Source: VRUE01 sp036266075
GTDB lineage: Bacteria; Actinomycetota; Thermoleophilia; Solirubrobacterales; 70-9
Assembly: GCA_036266075.1 (NCBI GenBank)
Contig: DATANV010000009.1
Coordinates: 74,892 to 138,891 of the forward strand
DNA: 64,000 nt
Reading direction: 5' to 3'
The notes below the pieces were generated by a model. The model saw only the letters and a program-made list of their open reading frames with translations, had not been told where the DNA came from and did no database searches. Shown here piece after piece: positions 1 to 8,286 of this stretch. Position 1 is the first letter of the stretch. Every line of letters begins with the position of its first letter. Position numbers and translations under genes: made by a program.

Positions 1-662
1 AGAGCGCGCTGAGCTGCATGATGTTCCTGCGCGGCTTCCGGCCGCGTTGCGGCTTCACCGTCTACACGCCGATGCTGCCGATGAGCCGCGGCGAGAGCTT
101 CCTCGAGAACCGCGTCTTCTCCGATCCCACCGAAGTCGAATGGACGGCGCTCGATCAGCAGACTCGGCGCGACTTCGTCAAGCACTCCGACCGCGGCGTC
201 TTCGACCCGCCGAGCCTGGCAGCGATCGCCTACGACGATCGCTGCAGCTTCGTCACCGGTCGCGTCACCGACGTCGAGGCCGTGCGCGGGGGCGAGGGCG
301 TGCGCCTCGAGCACCGCGCGCCCGGGGGCGTCGCCCGCCCCGAGCACGACTACGTCGTCAACTGCACGGGCTTCGACCTGCTGGCGCAGCTGCGCACGCT
401 GTTCCCGGCCCAGGTCCGGGCCGAGATCGAGGAGCGGGTCGGCAAGCTCTGGGACACGCCGGCCGGAACCGAGGTGCCAATCGGTCGCAACCTCGAGCTG
501 CGCGGGATGGAGCCGCGCCTGCAGATCCCCGGCCTGGCGGGGCTCAGCCAGGGCCCGGGATTCGCCAACCTCGGCGCGCTCGGCCTGCTGGCCAACCGCG
601 TGCTGGAGCCGCTCTTCCAGCAGAGCGATACCGGGTCGCTACTTCGCTCTGCAACTAGTTGA
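1..662 (+). CDS. FAD-dependent oxidoreductase / SidA-like monooxygenase, C-terminal part
   Basis: The reading frame is open to the left edge, so the N-terminus with the FAD-binding Rossmann fold lies outside the window; about 219 residues are visible. The visible part has the VNCTGFD segment typical of the third nucleotide-binding region of flavoprotein monooxygenases of the lysine/ornithine N-hydroxylase type or of FAD/NAD(P)-binding FdxN-like proteins, and a C-terminal GLSQGPGFANLGALGLL stretch that usually contacts FAD. Such enzymes hydroxylate amines in siderophore pathways, but the substrate cannot be read from this fragment. The gene ends about 30 bp before the next lipoprotein gene on the same strand. 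The family call is inference from motifs. Confidence 0.6.
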   Translation, partial: SALSCMMFLRGFRPRCGFTVYTPMLPMSRGESFLENRVFSDPTEVEWTALDQQTRRDFVKHSDRGVFDPPSLAAIAYDDRCSFVTGRVTDVEAVRGGEGVRLEHRAPGGVARPEHDYVVNCTGFDLLAQLRTLFPAQVRAEIEERVGKLWDTPAGTEVPIGRNLELRGMEPRLQIPGLAGLSQGPGFANLGALGLLANRVLEPLFQQSDTGSLLRSATS

Positions 663-693
663 CTTCTTTTTAGTTATCGAATAGGGTCGCGGC

Positions 694-2232
694 ATGGCAG
701 CGGAGAGAACCGCGAAAGCTGCGGCGGGGATCATGGCGATCCTCCTGGTGGCAGGCAGCCTGCTGCTGAGCGCCTGTGGCAGCTCGGCCTCCAGCGACGT
801 CAACTTCGTCGGCGACGCCTACCCGAACATCCTCCCTTCCAACACTCGCTACACCGGTGGGCCGATCAACAGCGACACCGTTTCGCAGCTGGAAGTCGCC
901 TGGACCGTGCCGTTGGAAGCGAAAAGCACCTACGGCAGCTACTCCTCGGCGCCGGTCGTCGCCGGGGAAGTCATCTACTCGCAGGATCTGGCCTCCAACG
1001 TGCAGGCGATTGACCTCAAGAGCGGCGACGTGCTCTGGGAAAAAAGCTACGAAAACCCCGACCAGGGGCCGAACGGGGTCGTGGTGGCCGACGGCCGCGT
1101 CTACGGCGCCACCTCGAAGGCGGCCTTCGCGCTCGACCAGAAAAGCGGCGAAGAGCTGTGGTCCGTGCCGCTCGCCCGCAACGAACACGAGGGCATCGAC
1201 ATGGCTCCCGGCTACGAAAAAGGGGTCGTCTACGTCTCGACCGTGCCCGGCACTGCGACTGAGTTCTACGAAGGTGAAGGCGTCGGCAAGCTCTGGGCAC
1301 TCGACGCCAAGACCGGTAAGAAACTGTGGCACTTCGACACCGTGCCGGAGAGCCTCTGGTCCAAGGCCCACACGACGATCAACTCCGGTGGCGGCCTCTG
1401 GTACGCGCCGGCCTTCGACGGCAGGGGCTCGATGTACTTCGGAGTCGGCAACCCGGCACCGTTCCCGGGCACCGGCAAATACCCCTGGGGGTCGAGCCGG
1501 CCGGGCCCGAACCTCTACACCAACTCGATCGTCAAGATGGACGCCAAGAGCGGCAAGATGGACTGGTACTTCCAGTTGACGCCGCATGACGTCTACGACT
1601 GGGACCTGCAGGGCCCGCCGATCCTGGCGACGATCGGCGGCAGGGAACTGGTGCTGGCGGCGGGCAAGTCGGGGATCGTGATCGCGCTCAATGCAAAGAG
1701 CGGCAAGCTCGTCTGGAAGCAACCGGTCGGGACCCACAACGGCCACGACGACGACGGCCTCTACGCGATGCGCGGCGAATACTCGAAGCTGAAGACGCCG
1801 ATGGAAGTCTCGCCAGGCAACCTCGGCGGTGTGATCGCGCCGATGTCGACCGACGGCAATCACGTCTTCGCGCCGGTGGTCAACCACGCGGTGACGATCG
1901 CCTCGCCCTCGGAAGTGCAGGAATCGAGCCCGCTGACCGGCGAACTCGTCGCGCTCGACGCGAAGAGCGGTGCGATTAAGTGGCAGCACGAATTCGCCTC
2001 CGCTGCCTTCGGCGCGACCACCGCGGTCAATGACGTGGTCTTCACCACCACCTACGACGGCCGCATCTACGCGTTCGACGCGAGCAGCGGACGGCTCATC
2101 TGGCAGGAAGCGCTGCCCGCTGGCAGCAACACCGGCGTGACCGTCATCGGCGACACCGTGATTGCGCCCGCCGGCCTCGCCGCCGCCGAAGGCCAGTCGC
2201 CCCAGATCGTCGCCTACCGGCTCGGCGGCTAA
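694..2232 (+). CDS. PQQ-type beta-propeller lipoprotein (quinoprotein alcohol dehydrogenase-like)
   Basis: 512 residues. The N-terminus is a lipoprotein signal: basic start, hydrophobic core and lipobox LLLSAC with the acylated Cys near residue 28. The body has repeated PQQ-type blades (for example GDVLWEKSY, GEELWSVPL, GKLVWKQPV, GAIKWQHEF). The segment QLTPHDVYDWD resembles a motif of PQQ-dependent alcohol dehydrogenases, so it may be a membrane-anchored quinoprotein dehydrogenase, although a catalytic vicinal disulfide is not seen. It is expected on the outer face of the cytoplasmic membrane. A hairpin overlaps its stop codon and faces a convergent gene. A non-enzymatic scaffold of the BamB/YncE type is the alternative. 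Confidence 0.75.
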   Translation: MAAERTAKAAAGIMAILLVAGSLLLSACGSSASSDVNFVGDAYPNILPSNTRYTGGPINSDTVSQLEVAWTVPLEAKSTYGSYSSAPVVAGEVIYSQDLASNVQAIDLKSGDVLWEKSYENPDQGPNGVVVADGRVYGATSKAAFALDQKSGEELWSVPLARNEHEGIDMAPGYEKGVVYVSTVPGTATEFYEGEGVGKLWALDAKTGKKLWHFDTVPESLWSKAHTTINSGGGLWYAPAFDGRGSMYFGVGNPAPFPGTGKYPWGSSRPGPNLYTNSIVKMDAKSGKMDWYFQLTPHDVYDWDLQGPPILATIGGRELVLAAGKSGIVIALNAKSGKLVWKQPVGTHNGHDDDGLYAMRGEYSKLKTPMEVSPGNLGGVIAPMSTDGNHVFAPVVNHAVTIASPSEVQESSPLTGELVALDAKSGAIKWQHEFASAAFGATTAVNDVVFTTTYDGRIYAFDASSGRLIWQEALPAGSNTGVTVIGDTVIAPAGLAAAEGQSPQIVAYRLGG

Positions 2233-2250
2233 GAGCCCGGACAGGGCTCT
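2232..2250. terminator. candidate bidirectional hairpin between convergent genes
   Basis: A 7-bp perfect stem (AGAGCCC / GGGCTCT) with a 5-nt loop fills the 16-bp gap between two convergent stop codons and overlaps both of them. No U-run follows on either strand, so this is at best a weak or Rho-assisted terminator. Confidence 0.35.
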
Positions 2251-3205
2251 AACGCCGCGGCAAGACGCGGAACGCCCAGCGGGCCGGCGAGGGGTCGGCA
2301 ACGCCGCCGAGGCGCGCCGTGACGCGGAAGACGTGGTGGCCGACAGCCAGGCCGCGCAGCGTGTAGGGCGAGCGACAGCGCTTGAACCGGCCGCCGTCGA
2401 GCTTGCAGACGAAGGTCGCACCGGGCTTGCTGGAGACGAAGCGGAAGGTTGCCGTGCGGCGCCGCGAGCGGTGCGGCGGACCGCTGCGGATCGTCGTCTG
2501 GGGACGGCCGCCGGCGCCCTTGCCGGCGCCCCCTCCCCCGCCTCCGGCGCCGGTTTCGCCGCCTTCTTTGCCCGGCGCTGCGCAAACGTGCTCGCTGGGC
2601 GCGACGGAGTTGGGCCGCGGCGCCGGCGCCGCGTCGAAGAAGTCGGCGGCGCTGCTGTCGCTGTCGTCGGCCGCCTCGAGCAGGGTCGAGCAGCCGGGGG
2701 CGATGCTGCGCCGCAGCGCCAGGCCGTCGGGGATGCCGCCGGAATCGGCGGGCGAGCCGACGGCCGAGAGGACGGTGCCGTGGAAGCTCCCCCAGGCCAC
2801 GCAGTCGAGCGATTCCCAGCAGACGGCGCCGCCCGAGGGGTCGAGGCTGTCGGCTGGCATCGAGGTGTCGGCGGCGACGCCGAACAGGGACTCCGCCGCC
2901 GGCGTGGCGGCGAGCACGGTGCTCTGGTTGGCGCCGTTGGCGACGTCACCGCCGAAGCTCGCCGATCCGCTCGACGCTCCGGCGCCGTCGTAGAAGCTGA
3001 GCGTGTGCCCGCCGACCAGGTCCTGCCCGCCCGAGTACATCTGCAGCTCGACGTATTCGGCCTGGGGGGCGGCACTCGAGCCGGCGAAGACCTCCCGCAC
3101 GGAGATCAGGTGGAAGGTCGCCTCGGCGGCCGGTGGGGCGACAAGCGTCACCGCAACCCCCACCGCGACCAAGCAGGCTCGGACGAAACTGCTTTTGTAC
3201 GTCAT
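2249..3205 (-). CDS. secreted protein with N-terminal lamin-tail-like region and one Ig-like repeat
   Basis: 318 residues from ATG 3205. A Sec signal peptide (about residues 1-28, cleaved near PPAAEA) precedes a region starting TFHLISVREVFAG that contains YVELQMYSGGQDLVGG and the motif GGIPDGLALRR. This closely matches the protein encoded just upstream on the same strand. The C-terminal part carries a single repeat with ATFVCKLDGGRFKRC and ends in a basic tail. The N-terminal block resembles lamin-tail domains (edge-strand YVELQ), which is a family guess. It lies 35 bp downstream of its paralogue, so a tandem duplication transcribed together is likely. A 12-bp inverted repeat brackets its start codon. 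Function unknown; probably surface-associated or released. Confidence 0.75.
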   Translation of the reverse strand: MTYKSSFVRACLVAVGVAVTLVAPPAAEATFHLISVREVFAGSSAAPQAEYVELQMYSGGQDLVGGHTLSFYDGAGASSGSASFGGDVANGANQSTVLAATPAAESLFGVAADTSMPADSLDPSGGAVCWESLDCVAWGSFHGTVLSAVGSPADSGGIPDGLALRRSIAPGCSTLLEAADDSDSSAADFFDAAPAPRPNSVAPSEHVCAAPGKEGGETGAGGGGGGAGKGAGGRPQTTIRSGPPHRSRRRTATFRFVSSKPGATFVCKLDGGRFKRCRSPYTLRGLAVGHHVFRVTARLGGVADPSPARWAFRVLPRR

Positions 3206-3230
3206 ACACACGCCCAATAGCAGTTTCGTC
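3182..3230. repeat. 12-bp perfect inverted repeat around a start codon
   Basis: GACGAAACTGCT at 3182-3193 and its exact complement at 3219-3230 are separated by 25 bp that include the ATG (3203-3205) and ribosome-binding region of the minus-strand secreted-protein gene. In mRNA this could fold over the initiation region; in DNA it could be an operator. Confidence 0.55.
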
Positions 3231-3239
3231 GATGGTCGT

Positions 3240-4853
3240 TCACCGCGCACGGCCTTTCGACCCGGCGTGGTGGCGGGAACAGCGGCGGCGGGCGGCGTGG
3301 GCGGAAGCATGGCGACGGCGCTTGCAGTGGCGCTTGCGGCGGGTCGGCGCAGCCGGCGGCCCGACGACCGCGGGCGGCGGGGCGGGAAACGCCGCCGGTG
3401 CGAGCGGAGGCTGCACGATGGGCGGCTGCGGGAGGGCGACGGCGAAGGTGTAGCCCGCCGGCGTCGGATCGACGTTGGTGCTGGCATCGATCGCGCGAAC
3501 GAAGAAGCTGTGGGAGCCGTTCTCGAGGCCGCTGTATTCGATCCCGCTCGCCGGGCAGGGCGAGAAGGCGGCGCCCTCGAGCCGGCACTCGAAGGTCGAG
3601 CCGGTCTCCGTCGAGTGGTAGGAAAAGGAAGCGGTCGACTGACTGCTTGGGTCCGGAGGGGCGCTGTCGATCGCAGTGTCGGGCGGCGTCGTGTCGCCCA
3701 GCGAGTTGTCAACGGTCCATTCGAAGCTGGCCGCCAGACCCTGGTTGGCGGCCGCGTCGGTCGCCTGCACCGCGAAGCGGTATTCGCCGTCGGCAAGCTC
3801 TTTGTAAGTCTTGCCGCTCGCGGCGCATTCGGAGAACGCGTCGACGGCGGCGACCGCGACCAGGCTGCACTGGAATTTGGCTCCGGTCTCGGAAGCGTGG
3901 TAGGTGAAGGTCGCGGTACCACCGGCGCTCGGGTCGGCTGGATGGGTGTCGATCAGCGCGGTCGGCGCGACGGTGTCGATCCGCCATTTATAGAGGGTCG
4001 CCGTGCCGAGATTTTCGGCGGCATCCCTGGCCCTGACCTGGAAGCTGTGCGTGCCGTCGGCCAGGGGGCCGGCGTATTCGATTTCCCCGGAGGAGCAGCC
4101 CGCGAAGGCGGCCGCGTCGAGCTTGCATTCGAAGGCGGTTGCGGCGGCGGTCGAGTGGTAGGCGAAGGACGCCACGGTGGACTTGGTCGGGTTGGCGGGT
4201 TTCGCGTCGATCGTCGTCGCCGGGCCGGTGCAGGCTTTCTCGGCGATGGCGGTGGCGTTGTTGCGCGGCTGCGGCGCCGCGTCGAAGAAGTCGGCGGCGC
4301 TGTCGCCGCTGTCGTCGCCCGCCTCGAGCAGGGTTCCGCACAGTGGCTCGATCGTGCGCCGCAGGGCCGTCCCGTCCGGGATGCCGCCGCCGTCCGCGGG
4401 TTTGCCGGAGGACGAGGGCGTCGTACCGCCGAACGCGCCCCAGGCAACGCAGTCGATCGTCCCCGCCCAGCAGACCGCGCCGCCGGCGCGGCGGATTTCG
4501 AAGGCTTCGTTGGTCAGGTCTGGAGTGACGCCGAAGGCCGCCTGCACGCCGCTGTCGCCGACCAGGATGGTCTGCTGGTTGGCGGCGTTGGCGACGTTTG
4601 CCCCGAAGGCGAAGCTGCCGATCGTGGCCCCAGCCGAGTCGTAGACGGTCAGCGCGTGGCCTTTGACCAGGCCCTGCCCGCCCGAGTACATCTGCAGCTC
4701 GACGTAGCCGGAGTCCGGCAGGGCGTTCGAGCCGGGATAGACCTCGCGGATCGAGATCTCGTGGAAGGTCGCCTCGGCGGCCGGCGCGGCGGCAAACGTC
4801 ACCGCTGCCGCCACGATCGCGGCCGTCAGTATGCGTCGGCCCCCTATCGCCAC
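3240..4853 (-). CDS. secreted repeat protein: lamin-tail-like N-terminus plus three Ig-like repeats, basic tail
   Basis: 537 residues. The signal peptide (residues 1 to about 28, ending AAPAAEA) is followed by a 180-residue domain paralogous to the next gene downstream (YVELQMYSGGQGLVKG; GGIPDGTALRRTI). Then come three repeats of about 85-95 residues with the pattern A-F-x-Y-H-S-T ... F-E-C-K-L-D ... C ... DG-x-H-S-F-x-V-R-A-x-D-A-A-x-N, which looks like an Ig/fibronectin-type sandwich with a conserved Cys pair. The C-terminus is proline-rich and then strongly basic (RRKRHCKRRRH), perhaps binding cell-wall polymers or DNA. No catalytic motif is visible. It probably shares a transcript with its paralogue. 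Function unknown. Confidence 0.78.
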   Translation of the reverse strand: MAIGGRRILTAAIVAAAVTFAAAPAAEATFHEISIREVYPGSNALPDSGYVELQMYSGGQGLVKGHALTVYDSAGATIGSFAFGANVANAANQQTILVGDSGVQAAFGVTPDLTNEAFEIRRAGGAVCWAGTIDCVAWGAFGGTTPSSSGKPADGGGIPDGTALRRTIEPLCGTLLEAGDDSGDSAADFFDAAPQPRNNATAIAEKACTGPATTIDAKPANPTKSTVASFAYHSTAAATAFECKLDAAAFAGCSSGEIEYAGPLADGTHSFQVRARDAAENLGTATLYKWRIDTVAPTALIDTHPADPSAGGTATFTYHASETGAKFQCSLVAVAAVDAFSECAASGKTYKELADGEYRFAVQATDAAANQGLAASFEWTVDNSLGDTTPPDTAIDSAPPDPSSQSTASFSYHSTETGSTFECRLEGAAFSPCPASGIEYSGLENGSHSFFVRAIDASTNVDPTPAGYTFAVALPQPPIVQPPLAPAAFPAPPPAVVGPPAAPTRRKRHCKRRRHASAHAARRRCSRHHAGSKGRAR

Positions 4854-4929
4854 AACCTACGAGGTGCCCGTGCAAAAGGTTCAGGCTGCGATTTGAACCT
4901 CGGGCGCCTGCGCTCCGTAGACTGGCGCG

Positions 4930-5301
4930 ATGCTGACCATCGTTTCTCCTCGACGTCGGCTGTCGGTGACGATCGTCGCCTCCCTCCTGGCCGTTGCCTG
5001 TGCGGCCGCCGCCCCGGCCGTCAGCGGGGCCCCGGAACGGACCCCACTGAAAGGTGGGACGGCCCACGTCGGGATCCGCGAATTCGCCTTCCACCCCGGC
5101 AAGTTGACCATCGGCCGCGGCACCAAAGTCGTCTTCGCCAACAACGACACGACGGCTCACACGGCGACCAGTGGTGGCAACTTCGCCACCGGCCGGATCC
5201 GCCCCGGGCGCACGGCGGCCGTCAAGTTCGAGCAGTCCGGCACCTTCCCCTACCACTGCTCGATCCACAACTTCATGCACGGCAAGATCGTCGTGCGATG
5301 A
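4930..5301 (+). CDS. secreted cupredoxin (plastocyanin-like type 1 copper protein)
   Basis: 123 residues with an N-terminal signal sequence (residues 1 to about 33). The type 1 copper ligands are visible: His in DTTAHTAT and the C-terminal loop YHCSIHNFMHG, which supplies Cys, His and Met. The fold starts with IREFAFHPGKLTIGRGTKVVFANND, typical of small secreted blue copper proteins that shuttle electrons or bind copper outside the membrane. It starts 77 bp after the divergent secreted-protein gene and ends 28 bp before an ECF sigma gene on the same strand, so the sigma/anti-sigma pair may be in the same operon. The redox partner cannot be told from sequence. Confidence 0.88.
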   Translation: MLTIVSPRRRLSVTIVASLLAVACAAAAPAVSGAPERTPLKGGTAHVGIREFAFHPGKLTIGRGTKVVFANNDTTAHTATSGGNFATGRIRPGRTAAVKFEQSGTFPYHCSIHNFMHGKIVVR

Positions 5302-5329
5302 GCCGCGCGGCTGTCCCAAGATCGGGCCG

Positions 5330-5839
5330 ATGAGCCCAGGCGCTCTGCTCGAGGAGCGCGACGTGCGCGAGGCATACGCCGCCCACGCCGGCGAGCTGTA
5401 CGGCTTTGCGCTGCGCTCGCTGGGCGACGCCGGCCTCGCCGAGGAGGCAGTGCAGGAGACCTTCCTGCGGGCCTGGCGGGCGGGCGGGCGTTTCGATCCG
5501 CAGATCGGCTCGCTGCGCACCTGGCTCTTCGCGATCCTGCGCAATGTCGTCATCGACCTCAGCCGAGCGCGGGCGGCCCGGCCGACGGTCTCTGACGGAG
5601 GCGTCGAGCCGATCGTCGAGCCCTTCGAGGAGGCGCTGCTTGCCTGGCAGCTCGAGGAGGCGATGCGCCGCATCGGCGAGCAGCACCGCCAGGTGCTGGT
5701 CGAGACCTACTACCGCGGCCGCCCCTACGCCGAGGTGGCGGAGGAGCTGGGGGTGCCGGAGGGCACGATCAAGAGCCGCGTCTACTACGGCCTGCGGGCA
5801 CTGCGGGTGGCCCTGGAGGAGATCGGCTATGACGGCTGA
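5330..5839 (+). CDS. ECF-family RNA polymerase sigma factor
   Basis: 169 residues from ATG 5330. Region 2 (AEEAVQETFLRAWRAGGRFDPQIGSLRTWLFAILRNVVIDLSRAR, given here by its ends EEAVQETF and RNVVIDLSRAR) and region 4 (RPYAEVAEELGVPEGTIKSRVYYGLRALR) are intact, with a short linker and no sigma 3 domain, as in group 4 sigma factors of the SigK/SigL class. It directs RNA polymerase to a small regulon, usually envelope stress. It overlaps the next gene by 11 bp, and that gene encodes a zinc-finger anti-sigma factor, so activity is probably controlled by sequestration at the membrane. A cupredoxin lies upstream and a lipoprotein downstream. Confidence 0.92.
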   Translation: MSPGALLEERDVREAYAAHAGELYGFALRSLGDAGLAEEAVQETFLRAWRAGGRFDPQIGSLRTWLFAILRNVVIDLSRARAARPTVSDGGVEPIVEPFEEALLAWQLEEAMRRIGEQHRQVLVETYYRGRPYAEVAEELGVPEGTIKSRVYYGLRALRVALEEIGYDG

Positions 5840-6527
5840 GGGGTGTCGCGAGTGGCGGCAGTCGCTGGGCGCCCACGCGCTCGGCCAACTCTCCGAGGCG
5901 GAGCGGATGGCGCTGGAGGCGCACCTCGAGGGCTGCGCCGAGTGCCGCGCCGAGCTGGAGTCGCTCGTCCCGGTCACCCGGCTGATGCCGCTGGCCGACC
6001 CGGAGCGCTTCAGCGCCGCGCCCGCCCCACCCGTCGCGCTCGGCGAGCGGATCGCGGCGCAGATCCGGACCGAGCAGCGCGGCGAGCGGCGGCGGCTGCG
6101 ACTCCGTTTCGCCTTCGGCGGTGCCGTCGCCGCGGCGGCCGTCGCGGCGGTGCTGGCGATCTTCGTCCTGCCGGACGGAGGCTCGGGGCCCGAGCAGCAC
6201 GTCGCCTTCGCCTCGCTGCCGCCCGGGATGACGATCGACGCGACTCTCGAGCCACACGCCTACGGGACCGAGATCCACATGTACGTGCACGGCGTCCGCT
6301 CGGGAACCCTCTGCCGGGTCTTCCTGCGAGCGCCTGACGGCGCGCGTATGCCGGCTGGCTCGTTCCGCTACCGCTGGGGCGAGGACGCCCGGGCGGTTCT
6401 CAGCTCGGCCCTCGACGTCTCCGCCGCCAAGGCGATCGGGGTGCGGGTCGGCAAGCGCACCTTCGTCGCACCGCTCGATCCCGACAAAGCGGGGGGCAAT
6501 GGCAATCCGAACGAGGAGGACGCATGA
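5829..6527 (+). CDS. transmembrane anti-sigma factor (zinc-finger, RskA-like)
   Basis: 232 residues from ATG 5829, which overlaps the end of the sigma gene. The N-terminal anti-sigma domain holds the zinc motif H-x3-C-x2-C (HLEGCAEC, residues about 32-39). A single membrane helix (AVAAAAVAAVLAIFVL, about residues 99-115) is followed by an extracytoplasmic domain of about 115 residues resembling RskA C-terminal domains (YGTEIHMYVHGVRSGTLCRVFL). It should hold the sigma factor at the membrane and release it after proteolysis. The stop overlaps the next start by 4 bp (ATGA), indicating translational coupling. Confidence 0.9.
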   Translation: MTAEGCREWRQSLGAHALGQLSEAERMALEAHLEGCAECRAELESLVPVTRLMPLADPERFSAAPAPPVALGERIAAQIRTEQRGERRRLRLRFAFGGAVAAAAVAAVLAIFVLPDGGSGPEQHVAFASLPPGMTIDATLEPHAYGTEIHMYVHGVRSGTLCRVFLRAPDGARMPAGSFRYRWGEDARAVLSSALDVSAAKAIGVRVGKRTFVAPLDPDKAGGNGNPNEEDA

Positions 6528-7039
6528 TCAGGAGCATCTCGGTCGCCCTGGCGATCGCCGCCGTTGTGGCGGTCGTCGGCTGCGGCGGCAACGACAGCGG
6601 CTCGAACGAAGGCGGCGCCTACGGTGGCGGGGGCGGCGAAGGCAGCACCGCGAGCAAGCCGGCGAAGAGTGAAGGCGCCGGCGCGCCGGCCGTCGTCTCG
6701 GTGGCGAGCGCTGGGGACGCCGGCAAGGTCCTCGTCGACTCGCGGGGCTTCACGCTCTATTTCTTCAAGAAGGACAAGGGCGGCAAATCCGCCTGCTACG
6801 GCGGTTGCGCCAAGGTCTGGCCGCCGCTGACCGGCACGCCCAAGGGCGAAGGCGGGGCAATGGCATCGAAGCTCGGCACGAGCGAACGCACCGACGGCAC
6901 CACCCAGGTGACCTACGCCGGCTGGCCGCTCTACACCTACACGGCCGACGCCAAGCCGGGCGACGTCAAGGGCGCCGACATCGACTCCTTTGGGGCCGAG
7001 TGGTACGCGCTGCACCCGAACGGCAAGGAGGCCGGCTAG
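6524..7039 (+). CDS. COG4315/Lipoprotein_15-type secreted lipoprotein
   Basis: 171 residues. The signal peptide ends in a lipobox VVAVVGC (Cys near residue 20), followed by a Gly/Ser-rich linker. Two copies of the 'secreted repeat' signature follow: a GFTLYFFKKD / CYGGCAKVWPPL block and a GWPLYTYTADAKPGDVKG block, ending with WYALHPNG. Proteins of this family are small lipoproteins of unknown function found beside anti-sigma factors; the Cys pair in SACYGGCAKVWPP is conserved. It is translationally coupled to the anti-sigma gene (4-bp overlap), which suggests it is a regulon member or the sensed envelope component. Confidence 0.88.
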   Translation: MIRSISVALAIAAVVAVVGCGGNDSGSNEGGAYGGGGGEGSTASKPAKSEGAGAPAVVSVASAGDAGKVLVDSRGFTLYFFKKDKGGKSACYGGCAKVWPPLTGTPKGEGGAMASKLGTSERTDGTTQVTYAGWPLYTYTADAKPGDVKGADIDSFGAEWYALHPNGKEAG

Positions 7040-7048
7040 GGTCTGCCG

Positions 7049-7501
7049 ATGAGCGCCGGCGCCGAGCTGCCCTACGTCGACGAGCTGAGCGTCGAGATCG
7101 CGGCCGGCGCCGGGGTGGTCTGGGAGGCGCTGCTGCGCGCGGCCGAGGCGCCGTTCCGCTCGCCGCTCTCGGCGCGAGCCGCCGGCCTACTCGGCTGCGC
7201 CGACCGCGAGGCGTCCGGCCCGCGCCCCCTCGACGCCGGTTCGGCCTTCCCCGGTTTCCGCGTCGCCCGAGCCGAGCACGCCAGCGAACTCGCGCTGCGC
7301 GGTCGTCACCGCTTTTCCGACTACGCCCTCACCTTCCGCCTCGACGACCTCGCTGGCGACCGCACCCGCCTGCGGGCTGAAACCCGCGCCGCCTTCCCCG
7401 GCCTCAGGGGCCGCGCCTACCGCACCCTCGTGATCGGCACCCGCCTCCACGTGCTTGCCACGAACCGCGTCCTGCGCGCGGTGCAGCGACGAGCGGCTTG
7501 A
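7049..7501 (+). CDS. SRPBCC/DUF2867-like small protein
   Basis: 150 residues, no signal peptide. The N-terminus (VDELSVEIAAGAGVVWEALLRA) and the centre (LRGRHRFSDYALTFRLDD) followed by LRAETRAAFPGLRGRAYRTLVIGTRLHVLATNRVLRAV have the order of START/SRPBCC-like DUF2867 proteins, which bind hydrophobic ligands in a helix-grip fold. It begins 9 bp after the lipoprotein gene and may be the last gene of the sigma operon. It is followed by a convergent ZIP transporter. Ligand unknown. Confidence 0.65.
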   Translation: MSAGAELPYVDELSVEIAAGAGVVWEALLRAAEAPFRSPLSARAAGLLGCADREASGPRPLDAGSAFPGFRVARAEHASELALRGRHRFSDYALTFRLDDLAGDRTRLRAETRAAFPGLRGRAYRTLVIGTRLHVLATNRVLRAVQRRAA

Positions 7502-7545
7502 CTCGCCCGGGGATGTGCGCCTGAGAGGGCGGGCCCAGATCGACC

Positions 7546-8286
7546 TCAAACGCCGAGCACGAGACTCAAACCCAGCATTACGGCGGCACCAACGGCGATG
7601 CCAATGCTCGGCCACAGGGGCCGGGAGTCGGCATAGGCCCTTGGCAGCATCTCGACGGCGATCAGCGCCAGCATCGCTCCCGCCGCAAAGGCGAACGAGA
7701 AGGGCAGCAAGCCGCTGGCCTCCTCCACCGCGAGGAAGGCGATCAGGGCGCCGACGGGCTGCGGGGCGCTGGTCGCCACCGCCGCCCAGAACTGGCGGGC
7801 GCGGCCGAAGCCGGCTTCCTGCATAGGGATCGCGACGCTCGTCCCCTCGGGGATGTTCTGGATCCCGATCGCCAGAATCACGAACAGGCTCAGCCCAGCC
7901 CGGTCCGAGGCGAAGGCGGTGCCGACCGCGAGCCCCTCCGGCAGGCTGTGGACGAAGAGGACGAGGAAGACGAGGGCAGAGGTTCGCGTCCCGGGGCCGG
8001 TGCGACCCATGAAGCCAGCGTCAGGGCTGAAACGCCGGCGGACTGCAACGAGGAAGATGACGCCGACCGCAAAGCCCGCGGCCACCGCGACGACCGAGCC
8101 TTCTTCCAACCCCGGGATGAGCAGCCCCGCGACGGCGGCCACCCCCATCACCCCCGCGGCGAAGCCAAGCAAGGCCGGCGTCACCCGCTCGGTTCGCTGA
8201 CCGAAAAGAAACACCGGAATCGCACCAAGCCCGGTCGCAAGCGCAGTGGCCGAAGCAGCCAGCAGGAGGACGATGACGTCCGGCAT
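7546..8286 (-). CDS. ZIP-family divalent metal transporter
   Basis: 246 residues with about eight hydrophobic segments. The two signature helices carry the metal-binding motifs HSLPEG (TM4) and IQNIPEG (TM5); these HxxPEG/NxPEG pairs form the binuclear metal site of ZIP carriers, which move zinc or related divalent ions toward the cytoplasm. The cytoplasmic loop between TM3 and TM4 is short and not His-rich. The gene is transcribed toward the small SRPBCC gene. No metal-responsive operator is obvious upstream. The ion selected cannot be told from sequence. Confidence 0.9.
   Translation of the reverse strand: MPDVIVLLLAASATALATGLGAIPVFLFGQRTERVTPALLGFAAGVMGVAAVAGLLIPGLEEGSVVAVAAGFAVGVIFLVAVRRRFSPDAGFMGRTGPGTRTSALVFLVLFVHSLPEGLAVGTAFASDRAGLSLFVILAIGIQNIPEGTSVAIPMQEAGFGRARQFWAAVATSAPQPVGALIAFLAVEEASGLLPFSFAFAAGAMLALIAVEMLPRAYADSRPLWPSIGIAVGAAVMLGLSLVLGV

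Noticed and set aside
670..3075. Long Arg/Pro/Ala-rich open frames opposite real genes (also at 16.9-20.1, 34.8-39.0 and 39.1-40.8 kb)
   Set aside because: At this GC content antisense frames stay open by codon bias. Their composition is artificial and the true genes on the other strand have clear domains.
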